Shown in pieces: positions 17,486 to 26,605 of a stretch of 64,000 nucleotides of DNA. Position 1 is the first letter of the stretch. Every line of letters starts with the position of its first letter. This stretch comes from Dyadobacter endophyticus (GTDB lineage: Bacteria > Bacteroidota > Bacteroidia > Cytophagales > Spirosomataceae): NCBI RefSeq assembly GCF_014641595.1, contig NZ_BMIA01000004.1, positions 62,001 to 126,000 on the forward strand. The letters run 5' to 3'. The position numbers were made by a program, and so were the translations under genes. A model generated the notes under the pieces. It was given only the letters and a program-made list of their open reading frames with translations, had not been told where the DNA came from and did not search any database.

Positions 17486-17715
17486 CTTATTAGTTATCTG
17501 ACGGTTATTATTAAACAAGGGGACGGCGGCTGGAAGTCTTGGAACGTAGCCCCGGTACTTTCCGGTAGTGCACTCGTCTGCCCAAAGGTGTATGTTTCCT
17601 GGCTTGCTAAAAATCAGAAAAGTATTTCCGCGGACTTCGGATTCAGGTTAATTTGCAGTAAAAAACCGGCATGCAACTCGACATTCATCATCAAACTATC
17701 CTCGATTACCTGACA
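17486..17715 (+). pseudogene. Possible C-terminal gene remnant before the helicase
   Basis: The 249-base gap upstream of the helicase contains an in-frame open stretch without a start codon that reads GDGGWKSWNVAPVLSGSALVC and, further on, ISADFGFRLICSKKP. The ending resembles the GFRLV-type C-terminus of formylglycine-generating-enzyme-like (SUMF1) domains. The frame runs into the helicase start and stops near 17715. It may be a decayed gene end or chance. Confidence 0.2.
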
Positions 17716-19773
17716 CTGACCGATAAACCTATCTTTCTGACAGGAAGAGCGGGAACAGGTAAGACAACTTTTTTGCAACATATCCGTCTGAACCTGGCCA
17801 AAGAAATGGTCGTCGTCGCTCCGACGGCCGTGGCGGCCATTAATGCGGGAGGCGTTACGATACATTCTTTTTTCCAGGTTCCGCTGGGCCCGTTAACGCC
17901 TGGCGTACGCGGAAAGAGCCAGCCACAGCCAGCCATACGGTCTGTGAACCCGGAGAAAGAGAAAATGCTTCGGCGAATGCAGCTACTAATCATCGATGAG
18001 ATCAGTATGGTGCGCGCCGACACGCTGGACTACATAGACGCCCTTCTCAGGCTTACGAGGGCATCGGCAAGGCCCTTCGGAGGAGTGCAGTTGCTGATGA
18101 TCGGCGATCCTTACCAGTTGCCGCCAGTTGCCAACAACGACTGGGATTTGCTAAGCCGCTTCTATAAAAGCCCGTATTTCTTTGATAGTCTGGTTTGGGG
18201 CTTGTCAGGCTTTCTGACCTTTGAGCTGTCGCGCGTTTACCGTCAGAGCGATCCGGTGTTTATCGACATCCTCAACAATGTCAGAAATGGTGAGGTAACA
18301 GAAAAGACGCTTTCTACACTTAATGCACGGTACATTTCCCGGCCGGATTCAGAGCTATCCGAATACGTTACACTTTCCACTCATAACCAAAAGGTCAAGG
18401 AGATCAATCAGCAGTGGCTCGACGCGTTGCAGGCTCCCGAACATCTCTTCAGTGCGACTATCTCCGCCGATTTTCCTTCCGAGGCATATCCGGCCGAGAA
18501 GGAACTGGTCCTAAAAGAAGGAGCTCATGTGATGTTTATTAAAAACGACAGCTCTGGTAAAAAGCAATACTACAACGGGCGGGCCGCGCGGGTCTCGCGG
18601 ATCGACAACGGGCGTGTTCATGTCACATTTATAGATGATGGCTCCGACTTTGTTGTAAGTGCGGAAATCTGGCAGAATGTGAAATATGCTTTGTCGGAGA
18701 CCGAGGGGAAAATCAGCGAATCCAGCGCGGGGACATTCACGCAGTTGCCGTTGAGACTGTCCTGGGCCGTAACTATTCATAAAAGCCAGGGCCTGACCTT
18801 CGACAAGCTGGTGGTCGACGTCCGCACCGCATTTGCGCCCGGGCAGGTGTATGTGGCCCTGAGCCGATGCCGCTCGCTGGATGGGCTTGTGCTGCTTCAA
18901 CCGGTCGGTTCAGCCAGTGTTATGGTGGCCCCCGCAGTGAAAGCATTTATGCAAAATGCCTCGATTAACGCGTACGATGGCTCGGGCCTGGCTGCGCAGC
19001 GGCATGACAGTCTAAGGGAAGCGGTGATAGACCTGTTCGATTTTTCAATCCTGGCGGAGTCCTGGGAACAGGTGTCAGGGTTTATCAGAGGAAATGAGCT
19101 GCTTGATGGGCTTGTCCGGCAGAGGACCGACGCCGTATCGAAATGGATTAATATTGATTTAATAAAGGTCTCAGCCAGCTTTCGCAGGCAAGAGTTATTG
19201 GCGCTCCTGGATTCTTCGCAGGGGCGGAGCGCACCAGCCTTGCCCGAAAGACTGACCAAGGCCATCGGCTATTTCTTTTTCAAACTCAATGAAGTCATGC
19301 AGGAAATAGGCGAATTGCTCGCTCAATGCGACCGGCGCGCACTGGACCCTGACTTCCATTTGTCCGCGGCGCGGCTAAGGCACTGCATCGGGCTGAAAAC
19401 GGGAATCTTTTTGATGTTGCCCGAAACCAGGAGCCTCGATGAATTGGTTTCGACGGCTGCAAAGGCGCTGAGCGATTATCGGTCTGATAAAAGCGAGACC
19501 AGGCCGGTGGCGAGCGGCAAAAAGCAGCCAAAAGTCGATGCGGCGCTCTTCGATAAATTGCTTGAATGGCGCGCCGGTATTGCCGGTCAGCGAAACGTAC
19601 AGCCATATACGATCGTGTCGGATGCCGTCTTAACGCAGGTGGCGCAGAAAATGCCGGGCACATTGACCCAATTATCCCAAATCAAAAATTTCGGACAAGC
19701 GAAAGCCGCGGATTTCGGGCGGGATATTATTCGCATTATTCTGGCAAGTAATGGGACCAGTCAGCTTTTTTAG
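17671..19773 (+). CDS. Pif1-like superfamily 1 helicase with HRDC-like C-terminus
   Basis: 700-residue ATP-dependent DNA helicase. The N-terminal RecD/Pif1-type core shows Walker A GRAGTGKT (residues 25-32), the motif APTAVAAINAGGVTIHSFF, Walker B LLIIDEISMV (about 104-113), MIGDPYQLPPV, and late SF1 motifs VTIHKSQGLTFDKLVVDV and QVYVALSRCRSLDGLVLLQP near 380-420. The last about 75 residues (FDKLLEWRAGIAGQRNVQPYTIVSDAVLTQVA to FGQAKAADFGRDIIRII) look like an HRDC nucleic-acid-binding domain. Pif1-family enzymes unwind G-quadruplexes and displaced strands. The gene is isolated; its neighbours give no further clue. Confidence 0.88.
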   Translation: MQLDIHHQTILDYLTLTDKPIFLTGRAGTGKTTFLQHIRLNLAKEMVVVAPTAVAAINAGGVTIHSFFQVPLGPLTPGVRGKSQPQPAIRSVNPEKEKMLRRMQLLIIDEISMVRADTLDYIDALLRLTRASARPFGGVQLLMIGDPYQLPPVANNDWDLLSRFYKSPYFFDSLVWGLSGFLTFELSRVYRQSDPVFIDILNNVRNGEVTEKTLSTLNARYISRPDSELSEYVTLSTHNQKVKEINQQWLDALQAPEHLFSATISADFPSEAYPAEKELVLKEGAHVMFIKNDSSGKKQYYNGRAARVSRIDNGRVHVTFIDDGSDFVVSAEIWQNVKYALSETEGKISESSAGTFTQLPLRLSWAVTIHKSQGLTFDKLVVDVRTAFAPGQVYVALSRCRSLDGLVLLQPVGSASVMVAPAVKAFMQNASINAYDGSGLAAQRHDSLREAVIDLFDFSILAESWEQVSGFIRGNELLDGLVRQRTDAVSKWINIDLIKVSASFRRQELLALLDSSQGRSAPALPERLTKAIGYFFFKLNEVMQEIGELLAQCDRRALDPDFHLSAARLRHCIGLKTGIFLMLPETRSLDELVSTAAKALSDYRSDKSETRPVASGKKQPKVDAALFDKLLEWRAGIAGQRNVQPYTIVSDAVLTQVAQKMPGTLTQLSQIKNFGQAKAADFGRDIIRIILASNGTSQLF

Positions 19774-19885
19774 TGCTGACAGGCTTTTGGCTGGAAACTG
19801 TTATTGTTGAAAATAACAAAACTGCATCTGTTATTGCGGCGTTTCGTTCTTCAATTTTGTAACGAACAGAAACAGTAACCAAGCA

Positions 19886-20824
19886 ATGCATTCGAATATG
19901 GAACACATTTACATCGTCGGTTTGGGGGCGATCAGCAGGGCGCTGGCGGTTTTTCTTAGATTGTCCGGCAAAAGGGTTACGATTATCAGAGGTAGCCTCA
20001 ACGACGGAAGCTATAAATCAGCCCATTTTTCAGCGCGGATGCCGGATGGAACGGTGTTGGAAGCCGAGGTTACCGTGGCCGCTTTAAACACATTTTCAGC
20101 GATCGATGGGATCATTGTGGTGGCGAGCAAGTCTTACGCAAACAAACAACTTGCCATTGACTTGAAAGAAAAGATCGGCAATTCTCCTATTGTGCTTTTG
20201 CAAAACGGTTTGGGTATAGAGCAGCCTTTCGTGGAGCAGAACTTTCAGGAAATATACCGAGCCGTTCTTTTCGTGACCAGCCAGGTGATAGACGATGCGA
20301 CTGTCCAGTTCAGGCCTGTCGCTGCCTGTCCCGTCGGTATTGAACGCGGGAGCATGGAAAACCTCAGTAAAATCGTAAGCCAGCTGACCACACCACAATT
20401 TATTTTCGAAACCAAAGCGCATCTGAAGAACATTATCTGGAAAAAGGCCATCATCAACTGTGTGTTCAATTCTGTATGCCCTTTATTGGAAGTTGACAAC
20501 GGCATTTTTTCCCGCAGCCCGCACGCAATGCAAATCGCACGCAGGATTATTTCGGAATGCCTTTCCATTGCACATCACAAAGAAATATGGCTAGTTCAAA
20601 AAGACATCGAAGACAGTTTGCTGGAAATCAGCTTTGCCTCAGACGGCCAGCTGATTTCGACTTTGCAGGACATTCGCCGCCAGCGGAATACCGAGATTGA
20701 TACTTTGAACCTGGAAATCGCGCGGATGGCCGAAGGGCTGGGCAAAAGCGAAGCGGTGCGCGAAACCAAGCTGCTGGGAGAGCTGACGAAAATGAAAGCT
20801 CAAATCTGCCTTTCCGGCCGATAG
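19886..20824 (+). CDS. Ketopantoate reductase (PanE/ApbA)-family protein
   Basis: 312-residue NAD(P)-dependent reductase-like protein. The Rossmann start is HIYIVGLGAISRALAVFLRLSGKRVTII, followed by DGIIVVASKSYANKQL and the family motif PIVLLQNGLGIEQPF (normally LQNGxG). The C-terminal helical domain contains the conserved lysine/asparagine pattern IIWKKAIINCVFNSVCPL and EIDTLNLEIARMAEGLG. These match 2-dehydropantoate 2-reductases of coenzyme A biosynthesis. The glycine loop is GLGAIS rather than GxGxxG, so a related oxidoreductase role is possible. The start at 19886 could also be the ATG at 19898. Confidence 0.8.
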   Translation: MHSNMEHIYIVGLGAISRALAVFLRLSGKRVTIIRGSLNDGSYKSAHFSARMPDGTVLEAEVTVAALNTFSAIDGIIVVASKSYANKQLAIDLKEKIGNSPIVLLQNGLGIEQPFVEQNFQEIYRAVLFVTSQVIDDATVQFRPVAACPVGIERGSMENLSKIVSQLTTPQFIFETKAHLKNIIWKKAIINCVFNSVCPLLEVDNGIFSRSPHAMQIARRIISECLSIAHHKEIWLVQKDIEDSLLEISFASDGQLISTLQDIRRQRNTEIDTLNLEIARMAEGLGKSEAVRETKLLGELTKMKAQICLSGR

Positions 20825-20849
20825 AATAATTGTACAGGCTACAATTATT
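20825..20849 (+). terminator. AT-rich hairpin after the PanE-like gene
   Basis: AATAATTGTA (20825-20834) pairs perfectly with TACAATTATT (20840-20849) around a five-base loop, starting right at the stop codon and followed by an A/T-rich tract. A likely transcription terminator that separates this gene from the sigma factor gene. Confidence 0.45.
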
Positions 20850-21012
20850 ATTAAAATAATTCTGATATTTACAAAATTATTCCTAAAACCAACCGAGACA
20901 CAACGACACAGGCCAGGCTCTTGCCTTAGGGACAGGTATGCACCTGAATTTAGCAGGCCAGGAGCCTTTCCCGGATTGCAGCGATGATAATTTTAAAGGA
21001 TATTTCAACAGG

Positions 21013-21615
21013 ATGTCTGAGCAGGAGAAAGAATTGTGGAAAGCTTTTCAAGGCGGCAGCAAGGATGCCTTTGAAGAGATCTTGCGTATTTTTTATCGTC
21101 CTATGTTCGATTATGGTTTTAGGTTTCAAAGGGATCACGACCAGCTGAGTGACGACATTCACGACCTGTTTTTAAGCCTGTGGGACCGCCGCGCATTCCT
21201 GACGCCGACCACCAATTTGAAACTCTATCTGTTCAGCGCATTGCGGAACCAGATATGGCGGGCGAAGAAAAGACTGTCGTTGACCCAAGAGCTTCCGGAC
21301 GAGGAGGATGACAGCCCTTTTGAGGAAACCGACGATGCGGAAACCCGGATTATCCGCGTGGAAGTGACCGAGCAGCAACTTTCCAGGATCGACTTTGTCA
21401 TGTTAAAGCTCACGAAACGCCAGCAGGAAATTCTGCACCTGCGTTTTTTTGAGAACCTGTCTAATTCCCAGATAGCCGAGGTGCTAAACATTTCGGAGCC
21501 TGCGGTATATAATCTGCTGTCCCTCTCGCTCAAACTTTTCCGCAGCTACTGGAAGACCTGTTTCAATGCTTTACTGTTTTTATTGTTGATTTGTAAGTTT
21601 TTTAATATCAGCTAG
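21013..21615 (+). CDS. ECF sigma factor (FecI/RpoE-type)
   Basis: Extracytoplasmic-function sigma-70 factor. From the ATG at 21013 it has 200 residues, the usual length. An in-frame ATG at 20938 would add 25 residues without family similarity. Region 2 is seen as ELWKAFQGGSKDAFEEILRIFYRPMFDYGFRF and DIHDLFLSLWDRR. Region 4 is seen as LTKRQQEILHLRFFENLSNSQIAEVLNISEPAVYNLLSLSLKLF. A short hydrophobic tail (ALLFLLLICKFF) follows, as often seen in sigma factors of this Bacteroidota group. Downstream come FecR, STN-type SusC and SusD genes, so it is predicted to switch on that polysaccharide locus when released by FecR. Confidence 0.92.
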   Translation: MSEQEKELWKAFQGGSKDAFEEILRIFYRPMFDYGFRFQRDHDQLSDDIHDLFLSLWDRRAFLTPTTNLKLYLFSALRNQIWRAKKRLSLTQELPDEEDDSPFEETDDAETRIIRVEVTEQQLSRIDFVMLKLTKRQQEILHLRFFENLSNSQIAEVLNISEPAVYNLLSLSLKLFRSYWKTCFNALLFLLLICKFFNIS

Positions 21616-21721
21616 TTACTTTAATTCTGTGATTTTGTCGTAAAATAATTCATATTTTTTGATGAGATAATAACACAACGTTTACCATATGAGTACAAGC
21701 AATTCCTAATTGTGCTTAGAT

Positions 21722-22798
21722 ATGGATAAATATAATCATTACAATATTGATTTTTTTCTCGCGGATGACCAGTTTGTGGAATGGGTGCATTCGGGGGAAC
21801 CCATTCAGGGAACGCGCTGGGAAATGCTGATGAACTCGGATCCCGCCGCCAGGGCCGAAATGGAACAAGCCAGGCTGCTGATCCTGGAATGGAAACACCT
21901 GCCGTCGCAACTTTCGGATCAAAAGCTTTCGGATAACATCCAGCGGATCATGACGAGCGTCGATGTACGGGACGAAATCAGCACACCTTTTTATGCTGCA
22001 TTTGGTATTTGGTATAAAATCGCTGCCGTTTTGTTGCTCACCGTTGGGTTGGCATGGCTGCTGACAAGGAAAAATAGCAGCACAAAGGATTACACTTACG
22101 AGAAACTTACGGCAGGATCCGGATCAGAGCTGGTTGAAATTGCAAACGACCGCAATGCCGACCATGAGGTCGCGCTTCCCGACGGTAGTAAGATAACACT
22201 CTCGAAAGGCAGCCGGATCAGTTATTCGAAACACTTGCTGGGTGACTCCACCCGGGATGTCTATTTGAAGGGAGACGCTTTCTTTTCGGTAGCGAAGGAT
22301 AAAAAACACCCCTTTCTGGTTTACACCGGCGGACTCGTAACGCGTGTGGTGGGTACGAGTTTTAAGATTTCCTCCCGCGGCGCCGATGTTTCCGTGGCTG
22401 TGAAATCGGGCAAGGTTGCCGTGTACAGGATGCAGGAATCTGAAAATGATCAAAAAGAAGGCCTTTTGCTGGTACCAAACCAGAAGGCGGAGTATATCAG
22501 TGAAAAGAACTTGATTTCTAAAAAACTGGTGGAAAATCCGGTCGTTCTGCAGGGCCAGGAGGAAACACTTAGCTTCGACTACGTAGAATTGCCCGTCTCC
22601 AAAATATTCGAATCGCTGGAAAAAGCGTACGGGATCAGGATTATTTACGACGCAGAGACTTTCGGCAACTGCAATATTACTATTCCATTCAGGGAAGAGC
22701 CTTTTTTTACCAAACTCGACATCATTTGCCGGACTATACAGGCCAAATATGTCGTCTCGGGTAACGAAGTGGTGATTTCAGGAGCAGGCTGCAACTAA
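21722..22798 (+). CDS. FecR-family anti-sigma factor
   Basis: Inner-membrane regulator of 358 residues (ATG at 21722; an in-frame TTG at 21710 is less likely). The N-terminal cytoplasmic part (about 1-95) binds the sigma factor, followed by one membrane helix (IWYKIAAVLLLTVGLAWLL, about 96-114). The periplasmic part holds the FecR domain (VALPDGSKITLSKGSRISY, VYLKGDAFFSVAKDKKHPFLVYTGGLVTRVVGTSFKI, KVAVY) and the C-terminal DUF4974 domain (SFDYVELPVSKIFESLEKAYGIRIIYDAE). It is predicted to receive a signal from the STN domain of the SusC encoded downstream and to release the ECF sigma factor encoded upstream. Confidence 0.93.
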   Translation: MDKYNHYNIDFFLADDQFVEWVHSGEPIQGTRWEMLMNSDPAARAEMEQARLLILEWKHLPSQLSDQKLSDNIQRIMTSVDVRDEISTPFYAAFGIWYKIAAVLLLTVGLAWLLTRKNSSTKDYTYEKLTAGSGSELVEIANDRNADHEVALPDGSKITLSKGSRISYSKHLLGDSTRDVYLKGDAFFSVAKDKKHPFLVYTGGLVTRVVGTSFKISSRGADVSVAVKSGKVAVYRMQESENDQKEGLLLVPNQKAEYISEKNLISKKLVENPVVLQGQEETLSFDYVELPVSKIFESLEKAYGIRIIYDAETFGNCNITIPFREEPFFTKLDIICRTIQAKYVVSGNEVVISGAGCN

Positions 22799-22853
22799 GA
22801 CCTTGTTCAACTAAATCAATTGGATATGCAAATAAAAACTACTTAAAAAAAGC

Positions 22854-22876
22854 CGGCGATGTGTCCAGCATCACCG
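22854..22876 (+). terminator. Leader hairpin between fecR and the STN-SusC gene
   Basis: CGGCGATG (22854-22861) pairs with CATCACCG (22869-22876) at seven of eight positions around the loop TGTCCAG, preceded by a run of seven A. It lies between fecR and the susC gene, about 100 bases before the susC start. It may end the regulatory transcript or act in the susC leader. Confidence 0.4.
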
Positions 22877-22974
22877 ACTATGTTTAACTCCCCATTTTCT
22901 CGCGTTCAACGAAGCTCTCAGGAAAGAGTCAGGGGAAGGTTTTATCTAAAAGTTTCAAAAACCCGTGTCAAATT

Positions 22975-25900
22975 ATGAAAAAAAGAATTTGGTGGCATCA
23001 CTGTGCCTATTTAATTATGAAAATCAGCGTCCCGTTCGTGTTGATACTGTTGCTGGCAGGGATGAGCCACGCAAGAACTGGCCTTGCGCAGGAAATGCTT
23101 AACCGAAAGGTGAGTATTGAGGCAGAAAACATGGAGCTTAAAGTCGTCCTGAACAAGATATCGAAATCCACAAAGGTCCGTTTCTCCTATGTGGTCGGTG
23201 TGGTGAGTAACCGAAAGGTGAGTATCTCGGTCAAAAACGGAAGATTGGAGGAAGTGCTGGAAAGGCTGCTTGTACCGCTACGTATATGGTATTCCGTTGC
23301 CGATGATTTTATCATTTTAAGTAAAGAACCTGATCCCGCACCGTTAAAAACGGGGTCGCATGAAATGGATGCTTCCCAATCGTCCGAATACCGGGCCACG
23401 GTTTCCGAAAGGTCGGTTTCGGGGCAGGTCCAGGCCGAAAACGGGGAGAAATTACCGGGTGTCAATATCACGATAAAGGGAACCACTACCGGTACTTCTA
23501 CGGATGCCAACGGCCATTACTCGCTGGTTGTGCCCATGGATAATGCTGTTTTGGTATTCTCATTCGTGGGGTTCGCATCGCAGCAAATACAGGTAGACGG
23601 CCGGTCGAAAATCGATGTAACGCTGCTGGTCGACAATAAGGCACTGGAAGAGGTGGTAGTGGTTGGGTATGGTGAGCAAAAGAAGGAAACATTGACCGGC
23701 GCCGTTTCTTCAATCGATTCGAAAGTTTTTCAGGATCGCGGCGTCGTTTCGAATCCGTTGGCTGCCTTGCAAGGACAGGTACCGGGTGTGATTGTGACCC
23801 GCAGCTCGGCAGCGCCGGGGCAGGAGGGCTGGAATTTCCAGATCAGGGGCGCCGCTTCTTCCAATGGCTCCGAACCTTTGATTATTGTAGATGGCATTCC
23901 CCTCGTCAATTCAAGCGCATTGAACTCCATTAATCCACAGGATATAGACAATATCTCCTTTTTGAAAGACGCCTCGGCGGCGATTTATGGCGCGCGTGCG
24001 GCAGGAGGTGTAGTGTTGGTCACTACCAAAAGGGCTAAGTCAGGGAAAGCGACCATCCAGTACAATGGCTCGGTATCGCAAAAAAGGATGGGTTTACGGC
24101 CTTCCTTTCTGAATGGGGACCAATATGGTAAATATTTGCTGGAAGCTATCTCCAATGCCTCCACAGGCGGAGTGCCGGACGAAAACTGGATTTGGACCAA
24201 GTACGCCAGGGCGTGGATCAACAGACCTGCCAGCGGGTACATCGATAAAAATACCCCCGAATATATTGCGGGCGGTGAAACGATCGGATTTACGGATGTT
24301 AAAGATTATACGTTCTTCGATACCAATCCGATCGATCTTTTGTGGGGAAACGGCCGGGCTGTCTCCAACCAGCATGACCTGAGCCTGGCTGCCCGCAATG
24401 AAAACCTGGGCTACCGGTTGTCTTTTGGTTATCTCAATGACGGCAGTATGCTCAAATGGGGCGAAAATTCCAGCAAACGCTACAATACCCGTCTGGCTTT
24501 CGATTACACTTTTTCTCCGCGTTTTAAACTGGAAACCAATATCTCGCTCGAAAAAAACGACGTGATCGTACCAAGTCGTCAGGGGGAAATCAACTTCGGT
24601 TCGCAGCCCGGATTCCCGGTAGCGACCGTCAATGGCAAGCCGTACGCATGGGGCACGCAGCCCGCCCGGAACTGGCTGCTCGAATTGGGCGGAGAGAATA
24701 AGACCCTGAACAACCGGGTGTTTGTGAATACGAAACTGGAATTCAATGTCGCCAAAGATCTGAACCTCGTTGCGCAGGCCGGGTACAACTGGGCAGCGAC
24801 GGAGGGCAAGAACCAGTACAAATACATTTCGGAGATCTATAACTATACGGAAAGCTACCAGTATCAGGCCAATCCTTCACAGGCGCAATCCTGGTACGAG
24901 CGCTCGCTGAGAAAGGATGCCTATTTCAATACCAATGCTTTTCTGGAATACAAGAAGGTGTTGAACAACAGCCATAATATCAGCGTGTTGGCAGGAGGTA
25001 ATTATGAACGGGATGAATTCAACTATTTTTCCAGCCGCACAGGATACCTGGCAAGCAACGATGTGCCTGCGCTTGGCCTGAGCCTGGGCGACAACACCAC
25101 CCGCTCTAACGTCGAAGTGGGTAACCACTGGGCGATCGCATCCGCATTCGGCCGTTTCAATTACTCTTTTAAGGATAAATACCTGTTCGAAGCGAATGCC
25201 CGCTATGATGGCTCTTCCAAATTCGACGCAGCCAACCGGTGGAAATTCTACTCGGGAGTTTCGGCTGGATGGCGGATCACCCAGGAAAATTTCATGAAGG
25301 ATATCAAGCTTTTGGATGAACTGAAACTGCGCGGGTCCATTGGTACCGTGGGAAACCAAACCGGGATCGGGCTTTATGACTATATCCAGCTGACGAACCT
25401 CAGCAACGCAGGAGCTATCCTGGGAGGCTATACCTCACGCTCGGTTACCGCCGCGCCCTCGGACACCCTCGTAAGCCTGAACCGGACCTGGGAAACCATC
25501 CGCAACTCCAATATCGGTGTCGACTTTGCATTGCTCAACCACAGGCTGACCGGTAGTTTCGATTATTTCTGGAAAAAGAACAAGAATATGCTGCTGCCCC
25601 AAACCTACGCCGCTGTGCTGGGTGCCGTAGCCCCGACAGCCAACATTGGCCAGCTGAAAGTGTGGGGATGGGAAATGTCCCTGGGCTGGCGCGATAAGAT
25701 CGGAAGCGTTTCCTACCACATCAACGGTACCCTTACCGACAATAGCAACAAACTCGTGAATTACGGCGGAAATAATATCGTTGCTGCCGGTAAAAACAAA
25801 ATCGAAGGATATGCGCTGGATTCTTACTTCGGATTGAAATATGCTGGCCGTATTCAAACGGATGATGAAGCAGCGGCTTATGCAGGGCTCGTGCCGGGAA

Positions 25901-26589
25901 GCAGTATTACGAACATGCCGGGAGCTACGCAGATGATCAGGGGAATCAATATGTACCAGGATATCAACGGCGACGGCAAGCTGACCAACGCCGGGGCCAA
26001 CCAGTACCTGCTCGGGAAAAAAGACGCGAGCGGCAAACCAGTCGCGGATGGCGACGTAGTTTATCTCGGCAGGAGCGACCCCCGCTATGTTTTTGCCTTC
26101 AATATGGGTGCCGAATGGAAGGGCTTTGATTTCTCTGCGGTCTTTCAAGGGGTAGGACAACGAAAGATCTACCGTCGCTCCGACTGGAGTACACCCTTCG
26201 GTACGATCTGGCAAGGCCATGCCGACTGGTGGGTGGGCAAAACCTGGACGCCCGAAAACACAAACGCTGAATTACCAATCCTGACCACGGCCACCAACAA
26301 GGGATTCGGGAACTATGCCAGCTACAATTATCAGATCTCAAACTGGTCCATGCAAAACGGGGCTTATGTGAGATTAAAGAATATCGTGCTCGGCTACACG
26401 CTTCCCCAGCCACTGACCAGACGGGCGAAAATTGAAAAACTGCGGGTGTATTTTTCAGGTAGCGACCTCTGGGAGCTGACCAAGGTAAAGGATAAGTGGG
26501 ACCCGGAACAGACCGACAGAGTCGACGGCGGGGCGCAACGCTACCCATTCTACCGGCTGTTGACTTTTGGTGTAAACGTTACATTCTAA
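22975..26589 (+). CDS. SusC-family TonB-dependent receptor with STN signalling domain
   Basis: Outer-membrane transporter/transducer of 1,204 residues. After the signal sequence (about 1-39) comes an STN (secretin/TonB short N-terminal) domain at about 43-117 (VSIEAENMELKVVLNKI to IWYSVADDFIILS). Next are a carboxypeptidase-D-like domain at about 147-218, the EEVVVVGYG segment at 225-233, the plug with DASAAIYGARAAGGVVLVTTK, and a barrel ending FGVNVTF. The SusC plug signature is one residue shorter than usual (DASAAIYG rather than DASATAIYG). The STN domain is the part that contacts FecR. Its operon partners are the ECF sigma and FecR genes upstream and the SusD gene 16 bases downstream. The substrate is probably that of the lyase-like enzyme encoded after SusD. 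Confidence 0.95.
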   Translation: MKKRIWWHHCAYLIMKISVPFVLILLLAGMSHARTGLAQEMLNRKVSIEAENMELKVVLNKISKSTKVRFSYVVGVVSNRKVSISVKNGRLEEVLERLLVPLRIWYSVADDFIILSKEPDPAPLKTGSHEMDASQSSEYRATVSERSVSGQVQAENGEKLPGVNITIKGTTTGTSTDANGHYSLVVPMDNAVLVFSFVGFASQQIQVDGRSKIDVTLLVDNKALEEVVVVGYGEQKKETLTGAVSSIDSKVFQDRGVVSNPLAALQGQVPGVIVTRSSAAPGQEGWNFQIRGAASSNGSEPLIIVDGIPLVNSSALNSINPQDIDNISFLKDASAAIYGARAAGGVVLVTTKRAKSGKATIQYNGSVSQKRMGLRPSFLNGDQYGKYLLEAISNASTGGVPDENWIWTKYARAWINRPASGYIDKNTPEYIAGGETIGFTDVKDYTFFDTNPIDLLWGNGRAVSNQHDLSLAARNENLGYRLSFGYLNDGSMLKWGENSSKRYNTRLAFDYTFSPRFKLETNISLEKNDVIVPSRQGEINFGSQPGFPVATVNGKPYAWGTQPARNWLLELGGENKTLNNRVFVNTKLEFNVAKDLNLVAQAGYNWAATEGKNQYKYISEIYNYTESYQYQANPSQAQSWYERSLRKDAYFNTNAFLEYKKVLNNSHNISVLAGGNYERDEFNYFSSRTGYLASNDVPALGLSLGDNTTRSNVEVGNHWAIASAFGRFNYSFKDKYLFEANARYDGSSKFDAANRWKFYSGVSAGWRITQENFMKDIKLLDELKLRGSIGTVGNQTGIGLYDYIQLTNLSNAGAILGGYTSRSVTAAPSDTLVSLNRTWETIRNSNIGVDFALLNHRLTGSFDYFWKKNKNMLLPQTYAAVLGAVAPTANIGQLKVWGWEMSLGWRDKIGSVSYHINGTLTDNSNKLVNYGGNNIVAAGKNKIEGYALDSYFGLKYAGRIQTDDEAAAYAGLVPGSSITNMPGATQMIRGINMYQDINGDGKLTNAGANQYLLGKKDASGKPVADGDVVYLGRSDPRYVFAFNMGAEWKGFDFSAVFQGVGQRKIYRRSDWSTPFGTIWQGHADWWVGKTWTPENTNAELPILTTATNKGFGNYASYNYQISNWSMQNGAYVRLKNIVLGYTLPQPLTRRAKIEKLRVYFSGSDLWELTKVKDKWDPEQTDRVDGGAQRYPFYRLLTFGVNVTF

Positions 26590-26605
26590 TCCGAGAAACT
26601 GAAAT

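Noticed and set aside
21634-21661. Promoter candidate TTTG...TATTTTTTG upstream of the first fecR
   Set aside because: One base too many between TA and TTTG and only 15 bases of spacing; the A/T-rich context makes a chance match likely.
25435-26220. Minus-strand open frame of 261 codons inside the STN-SusC gene
   Set aside because: Antisense to the conserved SusC barrel; the frame follows from GC-rich third positions of the real gene.
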